Notes: generated by a model from the sequence alone, not told the origin. Numbered from the stretch's first letter, positions 1 through 9,127 are shown. The stretch is 64,000 nucleotides of DNA from Aestuariivita sp. (GCF_021404545.1 NZ_JAAWWD010000004.1:62001-126000), one strand, 5' to 3'. Translations and numbers: made by a program.

Positions 1-2
1 AG

Positions 3-572
3 GACGATCCGCGGTTCTGGGCATCTGGCATCTCACTGGTGGCGCATATGCAAAACCCGCATGTACCGGCTGTTCACATGAACACGCGGATGTTCTGGAC
101 GCCCCACGCGTGGTGGTTTGGCGGCGGGTCCGATCTGAACCCATGCATCGAATATGACGCGGATACGGCGCACTTTCATGCCACCCAAAAGGCCCATCTG
201 GATCCTCATGATGTAGCCCATTATCCGCGTCTCAAGGAGTGGGCGGATGAGTATTTCTTTGTGCCCCACCGGGGCCGCGCGCGGGGGGTCGGTGGTATCT
301 TCATGGATGATTACTGCACCGAAGACTGGCAGGCCGATTTCGCTTTGACACAGGATATCGGGCGCGCGTTCTTGCCCGCATTCGTGCCGCTGGTGGAAAC
401 GCGGCGGGTGCAGGAGTGGAGCGAGGCCGACAAGGAGGCACAACTCGTCCACAGGGGGCTTTATGCGGAGTATAACCTCGTCTACGATCGCGGCACCAAG
501 TTCGGACTGGAAACCGGGCATGACGCGAATGCCGTGCTGATGAGCCTGCCGCCCTTGGCCAAGTGGATCTGA
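3..572 (+). CDS. hemF: Oxygen-dependent coproporphyrinogen III oxidase, 5'-truncated by window edge
   Basis: The reading frame is open from the first bases of the window, so the true start lies upstream; 189 C-terminal codons are present. It oxidatively decarboxylates coproporphyrinogen III to protoporphyrinogen IX in aerobic haem synthesis. Recognisable HemF blocks are HMQNPHVPAVHMNTR near the start, WWFGGGSDLNP, GGIFMDDY and YNLVYDRGTKFGL. The protein ends shortly after the conserved LMSLPP block, a little earlier than the E. coli enzyme; I take this as the normal short alphaproteobacterial end, not a truncation. It converges with the desaturase gene and shares its neighbourhood with hemC and hemE, which supports the call. 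Confidence 0.95.
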   Translation, partial: DDPRFWASGISLVAHMQNPHVPAVHMNTRMFWTPHAWWFGGGSDLNPCIEYDADTAHFHATQKAHLDPHDVAHYPRLKEWADEYFFVPHRGRARGVGGIFMDDYCTEDWQADFALTQDIGRAFLPAFVPLVETRRVQEWSEADKEAQLVHRGLYAEYNLVYDRGTKFGLETGHDANAVLMSLPPLAKWI

Positions 573-579
573 CGCGGCT

Positions 580-624
580 CAGAAAATGACACATTTTCTG
601 GCCAGTTTCTGTGTCAGAAACTGG
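580..624. terminator. Tandem perfect hairpins between hemF and the desaturase gene
   Basis: Two adjacent perfect inverted repeats lie between convergent genes: a 9-bp stem at 580-588/592-600 with a 3-nt loop, and a 10-bp stem at 602-611/615-624 with a 3-nt loop. TGACACA and TGTGTCA inside them can also pair across both units. They can plausibly terminate transcription from both sides, although no long T run follows either stem. The paired, self-similar design could also mark a dispersed repeat. Confidence 0.5.
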
Positions 625-646
625 TGCGCGGGATGGGTCGTGCGCC

Positions 647-1591
647 TTACACCGACCGCCAGCCCGCCGCGGCCAGCGCCTCGCCATAAGACCGCGCAAC
701 ACGCATCCGGGATCCCAGCCCCTTTTCAACCAACGTCTTATGCATCTTCTTGAGGTTCCAGCAGGGCACGTGCATCACCATATGATGCTCAAGATGATAG
801 TTCACCCAATAGGGCGCGACGAGCGCCCGTGCCACCGGCCCGGCCATCGTCGTGCGCACATTCCGCAGTGGATCGTCCGAGACCTCGGTGGCGCCATGTT
901 CGGCGATATTGCGGATACGCAGCACCAGCTGAAACCAGGTGAGAAACGGCAACAGCCATAATGCCAGGCCCCACCACCACTCGCCCAAGATCCCGATCAG
1001 AACAACGATCCCCAAAAATACCGGCAGCGATTTCCACAGATCGCGCGCCTTGAACGCTTGGGCAAAATCCGAATTGGCGGCTTCGACCGCTTCGTCATCG
1101 CCCGCCAGCCGGATCGACATCATGATCTGGCCGACAAGCTGTTTGACGCCTGTCTGTCCGGTGAGATCCCGCAGGAACTTGCGCCTGAGCGAGGCATGGG
1201 TTGTCGGGAACTTCGATGACAGGGCCAGGTCCGGGTCCTTATCTGTCTGCGTGAACCGATGATGGGTCAGATGGTAATGACGATAGGCCGCCAACTCGGC
1301 CAGGATCGGGCGCCCACACAGCCACTCACCGACAAACTCATTGAGGCGGCGTGTCTTAAAGAGCGCGTTATGCGCCGCTTCATGCATCAGGATCGCCAGC
1401 CCCAGTTGGCGGGATCCGATCAGAACCACCGCCAAAACAAAGGTCAACGGATTGGGGAACCATGCAAAAATCGCGATGGACAGGGCGATCACGCCCCAGC
1501 AATGCAGGACAAGCCAGGCGCCCATCAGATCGGACCGCTCGGCCAGCGGGCGGATCTCATCGGTGGTCAGATAGGCCTTTCCAGGTGTCAT
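647..1591 (-). CDS. Membrane fatty acid desaturase family protein
   Basis: A 314-aa integral membrane di-iron desaturase/hydroxylase. The three histidine boxes are visible: HEAAH at about residues 70-74, HYHLTHH at 105-111 and HLEHH at 266-270. Hydrophobic pairs lie before the first box (about 25-65) and between the second and third boxes (about 190-225). The family inserts double bonds or hydroxyls into acyl chains using O2. The frame extends 10 codons further upstream, but ATG 1591 has GGGAGG about 6 nt before it and is the better start. Substrate and position specificity cannot be read from sequence. It points towards hemF and follows hemC on the same strand. Confidence 0.88.
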   Translation of the reverse strand: MTPGKAYLTTDEIRPLAERSDLMGAWLVLHCWGVIALSIAIFAWFPNPLTFVLAVVLIGSRQLGLAILMHEAAHNALFKTRRLNEFVGEWLCGRPILAELAAYRHYHLTHHRFTQTDKDPDLALSSKFPTTHASLRRKFLRDLTGQTGVKQLVGQIMMSIRLAGDDEAVEAANSDFAQAFKARDLWKSLPVFLGIVVLIGILGEWWWGLALWLLPFLTWFQLVLRIRNIAEHGATEVSDDPLRNVRTTMAGPVARALVAPYWVNYHLEHHMVMHVPCWNLKKMHKTLVEKGLGSRMRVARSYGEALAAAGWRSV

Positions 1592-1676
1592 CGCAGCCTC
1601 CCATCGAATGCGATGCACCAATGATTCCGTCCAGACCCATAGCTGTCAACAAAACCGCTGCGTCACGAAATCCGAT

Positions 1677-2624
1677 TCAGGAATGCCAATCGAAGAAATC
1701 CGGCCCCGCCTGATCCAAGAGTTTCGAGGCCATTTCGCGGCCCAACTCAGCCCCATCCTCAATCGGAGCGTCGCCATCATCGCCGATCGCCTCCGATCCG
1801 TCGGGGCGCAGCACTTCGCCACGCAGACGCAGCGTGCCGCCGCTCAACTCGGCGAGCCCCGCGATGGGTGTCTCGCAGGATCCATCGAGTCGTGCCAGAA
1901 ACGCCCGTTCCGCCGCCAGCCGTCGGCCCGTTGGAGCGTCGTGAATGGCCTCAAGCAAGGTCGCAACCCATGTGTCATCTGCGCGCCGCTCAATCCCGAT
2001 CGCACCTTGAGCGATTGCGGGCAGCATGTCATCGGGCGCAATCGCATATTTGGGCACCTCATCCATTTCCAGCCGGTTGAGGCCCGCCATCGCCAGGAAC
2101 GTACATTCCGCCACGCCTTCGCTGAGCTTGCGCAGACGGGTCTGCACATTCCCGCGAAACTCCACCACCTGCAAATCCGGCCGCCGGTTCAGCAATTGGG
2201 CCCGGCGTCGCAGACTGGAGGTGCCAACAACCGCGCCCTTGTCCAGTTCGGCAATCCCTGTCTTGTCAGCAGAGATGAACGCATCGCGCACATCTTCTCG
2301 GGGCAAATAGGTGTCGAGCAGCAGACCTGCGGGCTGGTCAACCGGCATGTCCTTCATGGAATGCACGGCGATGTCAATCTTTCCTGACAACAGATCCTCT
2401 TCGATCTCGCGGGTAAAAAGACCTTTGCCACCGATCTCTTTTAAGGGGCGGTCCTGGATCGCGTCGCCGGTTACCTTGATCACCACGATGCGAAAGGCTT
2501 CTTCTGGAAGATCAAAGGCTTGGATCAGCCTATGGCGCGTTTCCTGGGCCTGCGCCAATGCCAGAGGCGATCCGCGCGTGCCGATTTTGAGCGGGTGATC
2601 GGGGGAGGGGAGAGAAACTGTCAT
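1677..2624 (-). CDS. hemC: Hydroxymethylbilane synthase (porphobilinogen deaminase)
   Basis: 315 aa, the usual size for HemC. It polymerises four porphobilinogen units into hydroxymethylbilane in the cytosol. Visible blocks are the N-terminal [29 protein letters not shown], the arginine-rich [11 protein letters not shown] segment and the dipyrromethane-cofactor cysteine in [11 protein letters not shown]. The start is ATG 2624; upstream codons in frame run into the divergent hemE promoter region and have no HemC character. The Shine-Dalgarno is weak. It is divergent from hemE with about 100 bp between the starts, so the two haem genes probably share a promoter region. Confidence 0.96.
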   Translation of the reverse strand: MTVSLPSPDHPLKIGTRGSPLALAQAQETRHRLIQAFDLPEEAFRIVVIKVTGDAIQDRPLKEIGGKGLFTREIEEDLLSGKIDIAVHSMKDMPVDQPAGLLLDTYLPREDVRDAFISADKTGIAELDKGAVVGTSSLRRRAQLLNRRPDLQVVEFRGNVQTRLRKLSEGVAECTFLAMAGLNRLEMDEVPKYAIAPDDMLPAIAQGAIGIERRADDTWVATLLEAIHDAPTGRRLAAERAFLARLDGSCETPIAGLAELSGGTLRLRGEVLRPDGSEAIGDDGDAPIEDGAELGREMASKLLDQAGPDFFDWHS

Positions 2625-2727
2625 GGGGCTATCATTAGTCGCGTCAATTTGCCCTGACAACCGCCGCCTCCTTGACAAAATGCCGCTGAGACCGGACCAA
2701 AAGCGCAGCAAGAAAAAGAGGATAGAC

Positions 2728-3762
2728 ATGGCGGAAGCAAAGAAACTGCTGCGGGCCCTGGCGGGCGAGACACTGGATACGCCGCCGATCTGGATGATGC
2801 GGCAGGCCGGACGTTATCTGCCGGAGTATCGCGCAACCCGTGCGCAGGCCGGGGATTTCCTGTCGCTGTGTTATAACAGTGAACTGGCCGCCGAAGTGAC
2901 CTTGCAGCCGATCCGCCGCTATGGGTTCGATGCCGCGATCCTGTTTGCCGATATCCTCTTGGTGCCGCAGGCGCTGGGTGCTGATCTGTGGTTCGTGACC
3001 GGTGAGGGGCCGCGCCTGTCCACGATCACCGGTCAGGCAGATTTCGACAGGCTAGGTCCCGCCTCCGATATCCACGAAACGCTGAACCCGATCTATGAGA
3101 CGGTGCGCATCCTGCGCCGCGAACTCCCGCCGGAGACCGCGCTGATCGGATTTGCAGGTGCGCCCTGGACGGTCGCCACCTATATGATAGCCGGTCGCGG
3201 TACGCCGGATCAGGCCCCGGCTCATAAGCTGAGAACCGAGAATGAAGCGGTCTTTGCTGCGCTGATTGATCGTATTACCGAGGCTACGATTTCCTACCTT
3301 TCCGCCCAAATCGAGGCTGGCGCGGAATGCGTCAAGATCTTTGACAGCTGGGCAGGATCGCTTAAGGGCGATGCATTCGAGACATATGCGCTGGAACCCT
3401 GCCGCGTGATCACCCAGGCGCTGAAGAAAAAGCATCCCGGCATTCCGGTTATCGGTTTCCCGCGTGAGGCGGGCGAGAAATACGTGGGCTTTGCCAAGGC
3501 GACGGGGGTCGATTGCGTGGCATTGGACAGCGCCGTCGATCCTGTTTGGGCCGCGCAAAACGTGCAGGTTGATGGTTGCGTGCAGGGCAATCTGACCTCC
3601 TCGCACATGGTCAGCGGCGGCCAGGCTCTGATCGACGAGACGCGCGCGATCGTCGAGGCGTTTTCGAACGGTCCGCATGTCTTTAACCTGGGCCATGGCA
3701 TCACTCCGGATGCCGATCCCGAGAATGTGCAATTGATGATCGACTCCGTGCGCAGCGCGTGA
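2728..3762 (+). CDS. hemE: Uroporphyrinogen decarboxylase
   Basis: 344 aa, full length. It decarboxylates the four acetate side chains of uroporphyrinogen III to give coproporphyrinogen III, the substrate of the nearby HemF. Signature blocks are [17 protein letters not shown] near residue 20, [22 protein letters not shown] and [10 protein letters not shown] near the C-terminus; the substrate-binding Arg and Asp residues lie in the first two. ATG 2728 follows AGAGGA at good spacing; codons upstream in the same frame are not HemE-like. It is divergent from hemC. Confidence 0.97.
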   Translation: MAEAKKLLRALAGETLDTPPIWMMRQAGRYLPEYRATRAQAGDFLSLCYNSELAAEVTLQPIRRYGFDAAILFADILLVPQALGADLWFVTGEGPRLSTITGQADFDRLGPASDIHETLNPIYETVRILRRELPPETALIGFAGAPWTVATYMIAGRGTPDQAPAHKLRTENEAVFAALIDRITEATISYLSAQIEAGAECVKIFDSWAGSLKGDAFETYALEPCRVITQALKKKHPGIPVIGFPREAGEKYVGFAKATGVDCVALDSAVDPVWAAQNVQVDGCVQGNLTSSHMVSGGQALIDETRAIVEAFSNGPHVFNLGHGITPDADPENVQLMIDSVRSA

Positions 3763-3819
3763 GCGCGATTTTGCGTCTTGACGTGGCCAGACGGCTGGCT
3801 TAGGTCGGCCCTCGCTTGT

Positions 3820-3896
3820 GGCGGAGTAGCTCAGCTGGTTAGAGCAGCGGAATCATAATCCGCGTGTCGGGGGTTCAAGTCCCTCCTCCGCTACCA
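3820..3896 (+). tRNA. tRNA-Met (CAT), elongator type
   Basis: 77 nt including an encoded CCA (3894-3896). It has a seven-base acceptor stem with a G-T first pair, AGCTCAGCTGGTTAGAGC as D arm, anticodon stem GCGGA/TCCGC enclosing the 7-nt loop ATCATAA with anticodon CAT at 3854-3856, and a T arm with TTCAAGT loop. CAT could also denote Ile2 (lysidine-modified); the overall sequence resembles alphaproteobacterial elongator tRNA-Met more. The first acceptor pair is not Watson-Crick, but D and T arm features look elongator-like. Confidence 0.9.
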
Positions 3897-4303
3897 AGAA
3901 TTTCAGTCACCAGGCCTTCCCAACTGCCTGGGCGTCGCATTCTGGACGCACGCGTGGGGCATCAAACGGTCCAAAGTTGGTTGTGATCCAGGGCAAGGCT
4001 AGTTCTGTGAGAGTTGTCCCGACCCGATACGGCAGAAGGTAAGCTCTTGCAAACACACTTGCACAAGCTCCTGCAGGAAAGCGTTTACGGGTCTTGGGGC
4101 ACCTCAGGCTTTCGCGATCCGGGAGACAATTCCTGGCAGGCCCTGATGCGGGGCGTTCAATCGGATCGCCGCGATACAGGAGCGCTCGCCCGATCCGACG
4201 AGGTCAGATGAGCTGAGGGATCGCCAGCGTCACCGGTCCTGCGCTGTGTCAGACGGGTCTGAGGAAGGTCGCTTTTTTGATCGAGACGAGATCCCTGCCG
4301 CTG
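3897..4303. other. Intergenic stretch downstream of tRNA-Met, no gene seen
   Basis: About 400 bp between the tRNA and the AraC gene. A 65-codon TTG-started frame at 4014-4211 has no ribosome binding site or recognisable motif, so I do not call it. I looked for a repeat of the tRNA 3' end (a sign of integration) and did not see one. Confidence 0.6.
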
Positions 4304-5506
4304 CTATGCCTCGCTTCTGTATTGTGAGGGCGTCATTCCAAGCTCGCGTTTGAAGGCCGTGTAAAACGACGAGCGGGAATTGAACCCCACATCATAGGCA
4401 ATCGCCAGGATCGTGGCGTCGGTCGTGCGCAGCCGGTCCGCCGCGTCGCGGATGCGCCAGCGGTTCACATAATCAAAGAACCGCTCGCCGATCTTGTCGT
4501 TTAGCGCTTGTGATGCGTAATGCGTTGTCACGCCGATCCGGCCTGCTAGATCCCAAAGCGAAAGATCCGGGTCAAGATAGAGACGTTCGTCGGTCATCAG
4601 GGCTTCGATCTTTCCCGCGATCCGGTCCAGACGGGTGTCGCTGAGCCCGGACTTGCCGTATTTGCGCATGGGCGGCGTGTCATTCACAACGACCGGAAGC
4701 TGGCTCGCAGGCGGCTCAAGTCCTGGTTTTTGACGGGCGGCCCATAACGCGATGCTCCATGTCAGCACATAGTGGATGAGGATCGCGGCCAGAAGCGAGT
4801 CGAACACCGCAACCCCCGGAAAGGCCAATCCCAACACGGATGCGGCAATAGCGATGATATTGAATGTCCAGAACATGAAAACGGCCGCCGTCAGCCACCA
4901 GGTCCAGGCCAGCTCCCTGCCTTCGGTGCTGGCAAAGAGGTCTTTCAGGCGGCTCCGATATCGCTTCAACCGGCGCAGTATCAGTGTCGCATAGACCGGC
5001 ACCAAGGCGTAGAACACCAGCGTTGCGAGATAAAGACCGATTATCGCAACGGTCTGCAGCGCACCCAGGTCTTCCGCGCCAGAACCGAGACCCGCCTGCA
5101 ACGGCGCGGGCAATAGAAGGATGTAGAGGTAGAGTGCGCAGGCAAAGACAATGGGCAACGCATGCCAGATCCAGCGGATGCCGGACGCCTCTTTGCCCGG
5201 GTCGGCGGTCAGGCGATACACATAGAGCCAAAGGAGAAACGGCTGAACCATGGTCAACGGCACCTCGGCCAGTTCAAGTGCCAAATTCAAAAGGCCCAGC
5301 TCATCACTTGGGTTCAGGTAAAAGACGGGCAGTGCCAGCAACTCAAGCGCGTTTGCCCAAAAAAACAAGGCCAGCGGCAGGCGGATAGGACGGTGCCGGT
5401 CTTGCAACAACAGTAAGTGCCCGCAAAAAACCGATAGGACCAGCAGCCCCGACCCAGCGGCAAGGCGCAAATCTTCGATATCAACAGTGAGCGTTGTGGG
5501 ATCCAT
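4304..5506 (-). CDS. Membrane-anchored AraC-family transcriptional regulator
   Basis: 400 aa. The first ~240 residues form about seven hydrophobic segments (for example around residues 16-35, 43-62, 75-95, 110-132, 150-175, 200-230), followed by a polar linker and a C-terminal AraC/XylS double helix-turn-helix of ~100 residues. The second HTH ends with IAYDVGFNSRSSFYTAFKRELGMTPSQYR, read here only by its GFNSRSSFYTAFK core. Such fusions sense a membrane or periplasmic signal and regulate directly. It reads away from the tRNA and lies just upstream of, and co-directional with, nothing obvious; its closest functional partner is likely the adjacent RTX hydrolase gene. Confidence 0.85.
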   Translation of the reverse strand: MDPTTLTVDIEDLRLAAGSGLLVLSVFCGHLLLLQDRHRPIRLPLALFFWANALELLALPVFYLNPSDELGLLNLALELAEVPLTMVQPFLLWLYVYRLTADPGKEASGIRWIWHALPIVFACALYLYILLLPAPLQAGLGSGAEDLGALQTVAIIGLYLATLVFYALVPVYATLILRRLKRYRSRLKDLFASTEGRELAWTWWLTAAVFMFWTFNIIAIAASVLGLAFPGVAVFDSLLAAILIHYVLTWSIALWAARQKPGLEPPASQLPVVVNDTPPMRKYGKSGLSDTRLDRIAGKIEALMTDERLYLDPDLSLWDLAGRIGVTTHYASQALNDKIGERFFDYVNRWRIRDAADRLRTTDATILAIAYDVGFNSRSSFYTAFKRELGMTPSQYRSEA

Positions 5507-5535
5507 GAAATGATGGCCATCGTACTAAAGAGGTG

Positions 5536-5561
5536 AGGGGGCGCAGATCCGCGCGCCCCCT
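5536..5561 (-). terminator. GC-rich hairpin after the RTX hydrolase gene
   Basis: A perfect 9-bp stem AGGGGGCGC/GCGCCCCCT (5536-5544 and 5553-5561) with an 8-nt loop lies just past the stop at 5584 on the minus strand. It is a likely transcription terminator that separates this gene from the AraC gene, although the following sequence is only moderately T-rich. Confidence 0.55.
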
Positions 5562-5583
5562 AGAGTTTGTTCTATGCGGATGT

Positions 5584-7455
5584 TCAGAAGACAAAACTGT
5601 CTTCCGTCAAGGGGTCGCATGATGTCCCAAAGATCATGATTTCGGCATCGCCATAGCTGATCTGCGTAAACGAGCCGTGGCTTTCGATCTCCAGCTGGTC
5701 GAAACTCAGCCCGGTTTGCGAGAAATCCAGCAGATCCTCTTCGGCGTCAAAGCCAAAAACGCGGTCCCGTCCGGCATCGGTCTGAAACACAAAGACATCG
5801 GCCCCGTCGCCGCCCCACATGTAATCGCGCCCCGCGCCGCCGTCGATAATGTCGTCGCCCGCGCCGCCGCGTATGATGTCGGTGCCTTCGCCGCCGGACA
5901 GCACGTCGTCACCAGTCCCGCCGCGCAGATGATCGCGCCCGGCGCCGCCGTCCAGAACGTCATCGCCCTGATCGCCATTCAGGATGTCGTTTCCCGCACC
6001 ACCCTTCAGGTTGTCGTCGCCCGCGCGCCCTTGCAGGTGATCGCGCCCCGCACCGCCATCGATTTTGTCGTCGCCATGGCCGCCGCGCAGATGATCATTA
6101 CCGTCCAGCCCGATGATCTGGTTGTCGCTTTGCCCTGCATCGGGCGCGTTGCGAAGCACGTCGAACCGGTCCCCGCCCTGGTCGCCGATCCAGAGTGTCG
6201 ACCCATCCGAGAAGGTGAACCGCCCGGTGTCCAGATCCACCAGCGCCCCGTCGAAAGTCAGGCTTGCACCGTCCAGTTCCAACGTCGTCTCCGGGCCGCC
6301 GGGCGCGTCGGTATCTTCGCTCAGCTCGATCTCGGCCGCGGTGCCTTCAATAGAAAAACTTTCATCCGATGGATCGAATTCGGCCCAAGCCTCGTCATTG
6401 AAAATCGCCGCAAATGCGTTGACCAGCAACTCGGTCGGTTCGGCACTCGAATGGGTCGTGGCAATCGAAAAGATCGTTCCAGATTCGACATGGATAAAGG
6501 TGGCGGTGTTGGTCCCCAGCGTGCCGCCCTGAAAGCCGATGAACTGCTGGCCAAAGATCGTTCCCGAAGACAGACCAAGGCTTTCGCCATCCGTCCCCGA
6601 TGTGCCATCCGGGGCGCGGAAGTCCAGCATCTCGTCCAGTTGTTCTGGCGGCAACAGTGTCTTTGAGACCAACAGCGCATCGAAGAAGCGGATCATATCG
6701 GCGGTGGTCGACACCACCCCGCCCGCAGCTCCAAAATCCAAAGGCACGTTGGTCACATCCAGGACCTGCCCTGGGATCAGCTCCGCATAGGAGTGCAGCA
6801 CATCCTCGATCCCGCCATCCGATTTAAGCGCGCTGTCATCCATCCCGGCTTTGGAAAAGATCCGGTCTGACAACAGGTCTCCGAATGATTTTTCTGTCAC
6901 CTGCTCGACCAGTTTCTGCAAAAGCAGATAGTTGGTGTTGGAGTACTCATAGGCCGCCCCCGGTGCGAAAGAGGCCGATTGGCCCGACGCAATGGCAAGC
7001 AGTCCGTCAGGACCCAAAGGTTGGCCGGGATTGGCCATCAGTTGCTCGATAAAGGCCGGAAGTCCGGTCTGACCGGGGACGGAATCAAAATCCGGAATGC
7101 CCGATCGGTTGGCAAGCAACTCGCGCACCGTGACCTCTTCGATGTTGGCAATGCCTTCCAGGCCGGACAGGTCCATCTGATCGGCCAGAGGCGCATCAAA
7201 GTCGATTAGCCCTTCCACGACCAGTTGCTGCACCACGACCGAGGTCATCATCTTGGTCTGGGACCCGATTTCGAACCGGTTGTCGGTGGTGGCGGCCTCG
7301 GCGCCGCCGATCTCGACGGTGCCGGAAGCATCGCGGACCGAAAGCCCCTCGCGGGCAATCTCGATCAGAACGGCGGGCGCGGGGCTGCCGTCGGCAAAGT
7401 CATCCAGCGCGTTGGATGGCCCCTCTTTCAGGGCCTGGGGGTCAAAGTGGGACAT
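5584..7455 (-). CDS. Serine hydrolase (beta-lactamase/esterase fold) fused to RTX calcium-binding repeats
   Basis: 623 aa. Residues ~25-400 are a class C beta-lactamase/D-Ala-D-Ala carboxypeptidase-type domain with the nucleophile motif SQTK (S65, K68) and YSN (Y171-N173); the third motif, usually HTG/KTG-like, appears as QGGTLG near 308. Residues ~451-553 hold about eleven GGxGxDxUx nonapeptides (for example LDGGAGRDH, IRGGAGDDI) and the C-terminus is acidic/aromatic. There is no N-terminal signal peptide. RTX proteins of this design usually leave the cell by type I secretion using a C-terminal signal and fold on binding extracellular calcium. ATG 7455 follows GAGG at 9 nt; earlier in-frame ATGs lack a site. 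Substrate unknown: peptide, lactone or ester. Confidence 0.87.
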   Translation of the reverse strand: MSHFDPQALKEGPSNALDDFADGSPAPAVLIEIAREGLSVRDASGTVEIGGAEAATTDNRFEIGSQTKMMTSVVVQQLVVEGLIDFDAPLADQMDLSGLEGIANIEEVTVRELLANRSGIPDFDSVPGQTGLPAFIEQLMANPGQPLGPDGLLAIASGQSASFAPGAAYEYSNTNYLLLQKLVEQVTEKSFGDLLSDRIFSKAGMDDSALKSDGGIEDVLHSYAELIPGQVLDVTNVPLDFGAAGGVVSTTADMIRFFDALLVSKTLLPPEQLDEMLDFRAPDGTSGTDGESLGLSSGTIFGQQFIGFQGGTLGTNTATFIHVESGTIFSIATTHSSAEPTELLVNAFAAIFNDEAWAEFDPSDESFSIEGTAAEIELSEDTDAPGGPETTLELDGASLTFDGALVDLDTGRFTFSDGSTLWIGDQGGDRFDVLRNAPDAGQSDNQIIGLDGNDHLRGGHGDDKIDGGAGRDHLQGRAGDDNLKGGAGNDILNGDQGDDVLDGGAGRDHLRGGTGDDVLSGGEGTDIIRGGAGDDIIDGGAGRDYMWGGDGADVFVFQTDAGRDRVFGFDAEEDLLDFSQTGLSFDQLEIESHGSFTQISYGDAEIMIFGTSCDPLTEDSFVF

Positions 7456-7888
7456 GTTGAAGAACCTCATGGAGTTAAGAAAACGGTGCGGACCGCTGGT
7501 CCACTGCGGGCGTTCTGACAGAGCGGGACCGTCATGGCGTCCGGATCGGTCGGGCCGGACAGGAAACACGCATTTAAGGGGTTCAGTGGCCAGGTCGCGG
7601 GCCAAAACCGGTGGGTCGGGCCGCAGGGCGTCTGTCTGGGCCGCCCGGGGCGGACGGACCGTTGCAAAAAAGGGGCGGGTTCTCGGCGCTTTGGTGCCTG
7701 AGAGAAGAAGGATGCGCCCACATTCTGAGGTGCATCACCATGCCTGGCGCCGCTTTGCCGCCAGGTGATGACCCAACGTCCCCTTGATCCGCTGCGCAAA
7801 GCCGCGGCGCTGATTGATCTAGGTCAGCCCGAACCTGGCGAGGACCGACTATCACTGCAAAGATGTGCGAATCCGACGGGGGACAACC
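7456..7888. other. Divergent intergenic region, no gene seen
   Basis: About 430 bp between the start of the RTX hydrolase gene and the start of the adaptor operon. It must hold both promoters. I see no RNA gene, strong palindrome or coding frame with a ribosome binding site here. Confidence 0.5.
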
Positions 7889-9127
7889 ATGTCAGCGAAG
7901 GCTGAAGACATCGAGCAGAAGCTGGGCATCGGACAGCAGAGCGGACGGATTGCCATATGGGTCAAATACCTGGCCGTCGCTGTGGTGCTTGGCGCCATCG
8001 GCGGCTATGTGCTGTTCGCGACCGCGCCCTCCCAGAAGGTGCAATACATCACCGAGCCAGCGGTCATTGCAGACTTCGATGTTGTCGTCACCGCAACCGG
8101 ATCCATTGAACCCACCAACCTGGTGGAAATCTCAAGCGAGCTTTCGGGCACGCTCAAGACGGTCTACGCCGACTTCAATGACAGGGTCAGCAAGGGCACC
8201 GTGCTGGCCGAACTGGACACCACCAAGTTCGAAGCACGGGTCGCGGTCAGCAAGGCCTCGCTGGACAGTGCGATTGCGCGGGTCGCGATGGCCCAGGCGA
8301 CGGTGGAGGATGCCAGGGAGAAACACGAGAACGCCGTGCGTTTGGAAGAACGCGGCGTCACCGCGCACCAGACTTTCGTGTCTTTGCGGGCCGCGTATAT
8401 TCGGGCGCAAGCGGAGTTACAGTCTGCCATTGCAGATCGCGCGCTGGCCGAGGCGAATCTCGATCTCAATCAGGCCGATCTGGATCAGGCCTGCATCTGC
8501 TCTCCGATTGATGGTGTTGTGCTCGACCGGGCGGTGGATGCCGGGCAGATCGTCGCTGCGGCCCTCTCGGCCCCGGTGCTGTTTACAGTGGCGGAGGATC
8601 TAACGAAAATGGAACTTCAGGTCGATATCGACGAGGCGGATATCGGACGGACAAAGGTCGGAAACAAGGCTCAGTTCACGGTCGACGCCTATGACGAACG
8701 GATCTTTCCGGCCGAAATCTCCGAGATCAGGTTTGCTCCCAAGACCATCGACGGGGTTGTCACCTACAAGGCCATCCTGACGATTGACAACTCGGACCTC
8801 TCGCTGCGGCCGGGCATGACCGCGACCGCCGATATCACGGTTGCCGAGGTCAAGGGCGCGCTGACCGTCCCGAACGCGGCGCTGCGATATGCACCACCGG
8901 TGGAGCAGGAAAAGGACGACGCGCGCAGCGGGCTTCTTGGCATGCTGATCCCGGATGACGCGTCCCAGCCCCAGCGCATCAACGACAAGAGCGTGTGGGT
9001 GTTGCAGAACGGTGAGCCCGTTGAAACGGCCATCCGGGCCGGGGCGAATGACGGGCGCATCACCGAGATTGTCGGCGGCGATCTCGCGGCGGGCGACAGC
9101 GTGATCGTGGATCAGCGCAATGACTGA
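7889..9127 (+). CDS. MacA/HlyD-type periplasmic adaptor subunit
   Basis: 412 aa. An N-terminal membrane anchor (about residues 26-45) is followed by a lipoyl-like half (IEPTNLVEISSELSG), a long helical hairpin rich in Ala/Glu/Arg (about 110-190), the second lipoyl half (CICSPIDGVVLDRAV) and beta-barrel segments (RPGMTATADITV). Adaptors of this family link a MacB-type inner-membrane pump to an outer-membrane channel. ATG 7889 follows GGGGGACAACC; an ATG 24 nt upstream is weaker. The stop overlaps the next gene by 8 nt, so the three genes 7889-11052 form an operon. No outer-membrane TolC-type gene is in the window. Confidence 0.87.
   Translation: MSAKAEDIEQKLGIGQQSGRIAIWVKYLAVAVVLGAIGGYVLFATAPSQKVQYITEPAVIADFDVVVTATGSIEPTNLVEISSELSGTLKTVYADFNDRVSKGTVLAELDTTKFEARVAVSKASLDSAIARVAMAQATVEDAREKHENAVRLEERGVTAHQTFVSLRAAYIRAQAELQSAIADRALAEANLDLNQADLDQACICSPIDGVVLDRAVDAGQIVAAALSAPVLFTVAEDLTKMELQVDIDEADIGRTKVGNKAQFTVDAYDERIFPAEISEIRFAPKTIDGVVTYKAILTIDNSDLSLRPGMTATADITVAEVKGALTVPNAALRYAPPVEQEKDDARSGLLGMLIPDDASQPQRINDKSVWVLQNGEPVETAIRAGANDGRITEIVGGDLAAGDSVIVDQRND

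Noticed and set aside
503-572. hemF C-terminus looked truncated against the E. coli protein
   Set aside because: The ending shortly after the LMSLPP block is, as I recall, usual for alphaproteobacterial HemF; no remnant of the longer tail follows.
3820-3896. tRNA-Ile2 (CAT modified to lysidine) instead of tRNA-Met
   Set aside because: Arms resemble elongator tRNA-Met of alphaproteobacteria; cannot be excluded without identity-element analysis.
4014-4211. 65-codon plus-strand frame after the tRNA
   Set aside because: TTG start, no ribosome binding site, no recognisable motif; likely chance in high-GC DNA.
5677-6666. Long plus-strand frame opposite the RTX hydrolase
   Set aside because: It is the antisense of the RTX repeats; its repetitive Val/Ala-rich protein simply mirrors the GGxGxD codons.
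7456-7888. Possible riboswitch in the divergent region
   Set aside because: GAGAG-like and GGTGCCTGAGAG stretches recall glycine riboswitch parts, but no full set of paired elements was found and the downstream genes are not glycine-related.
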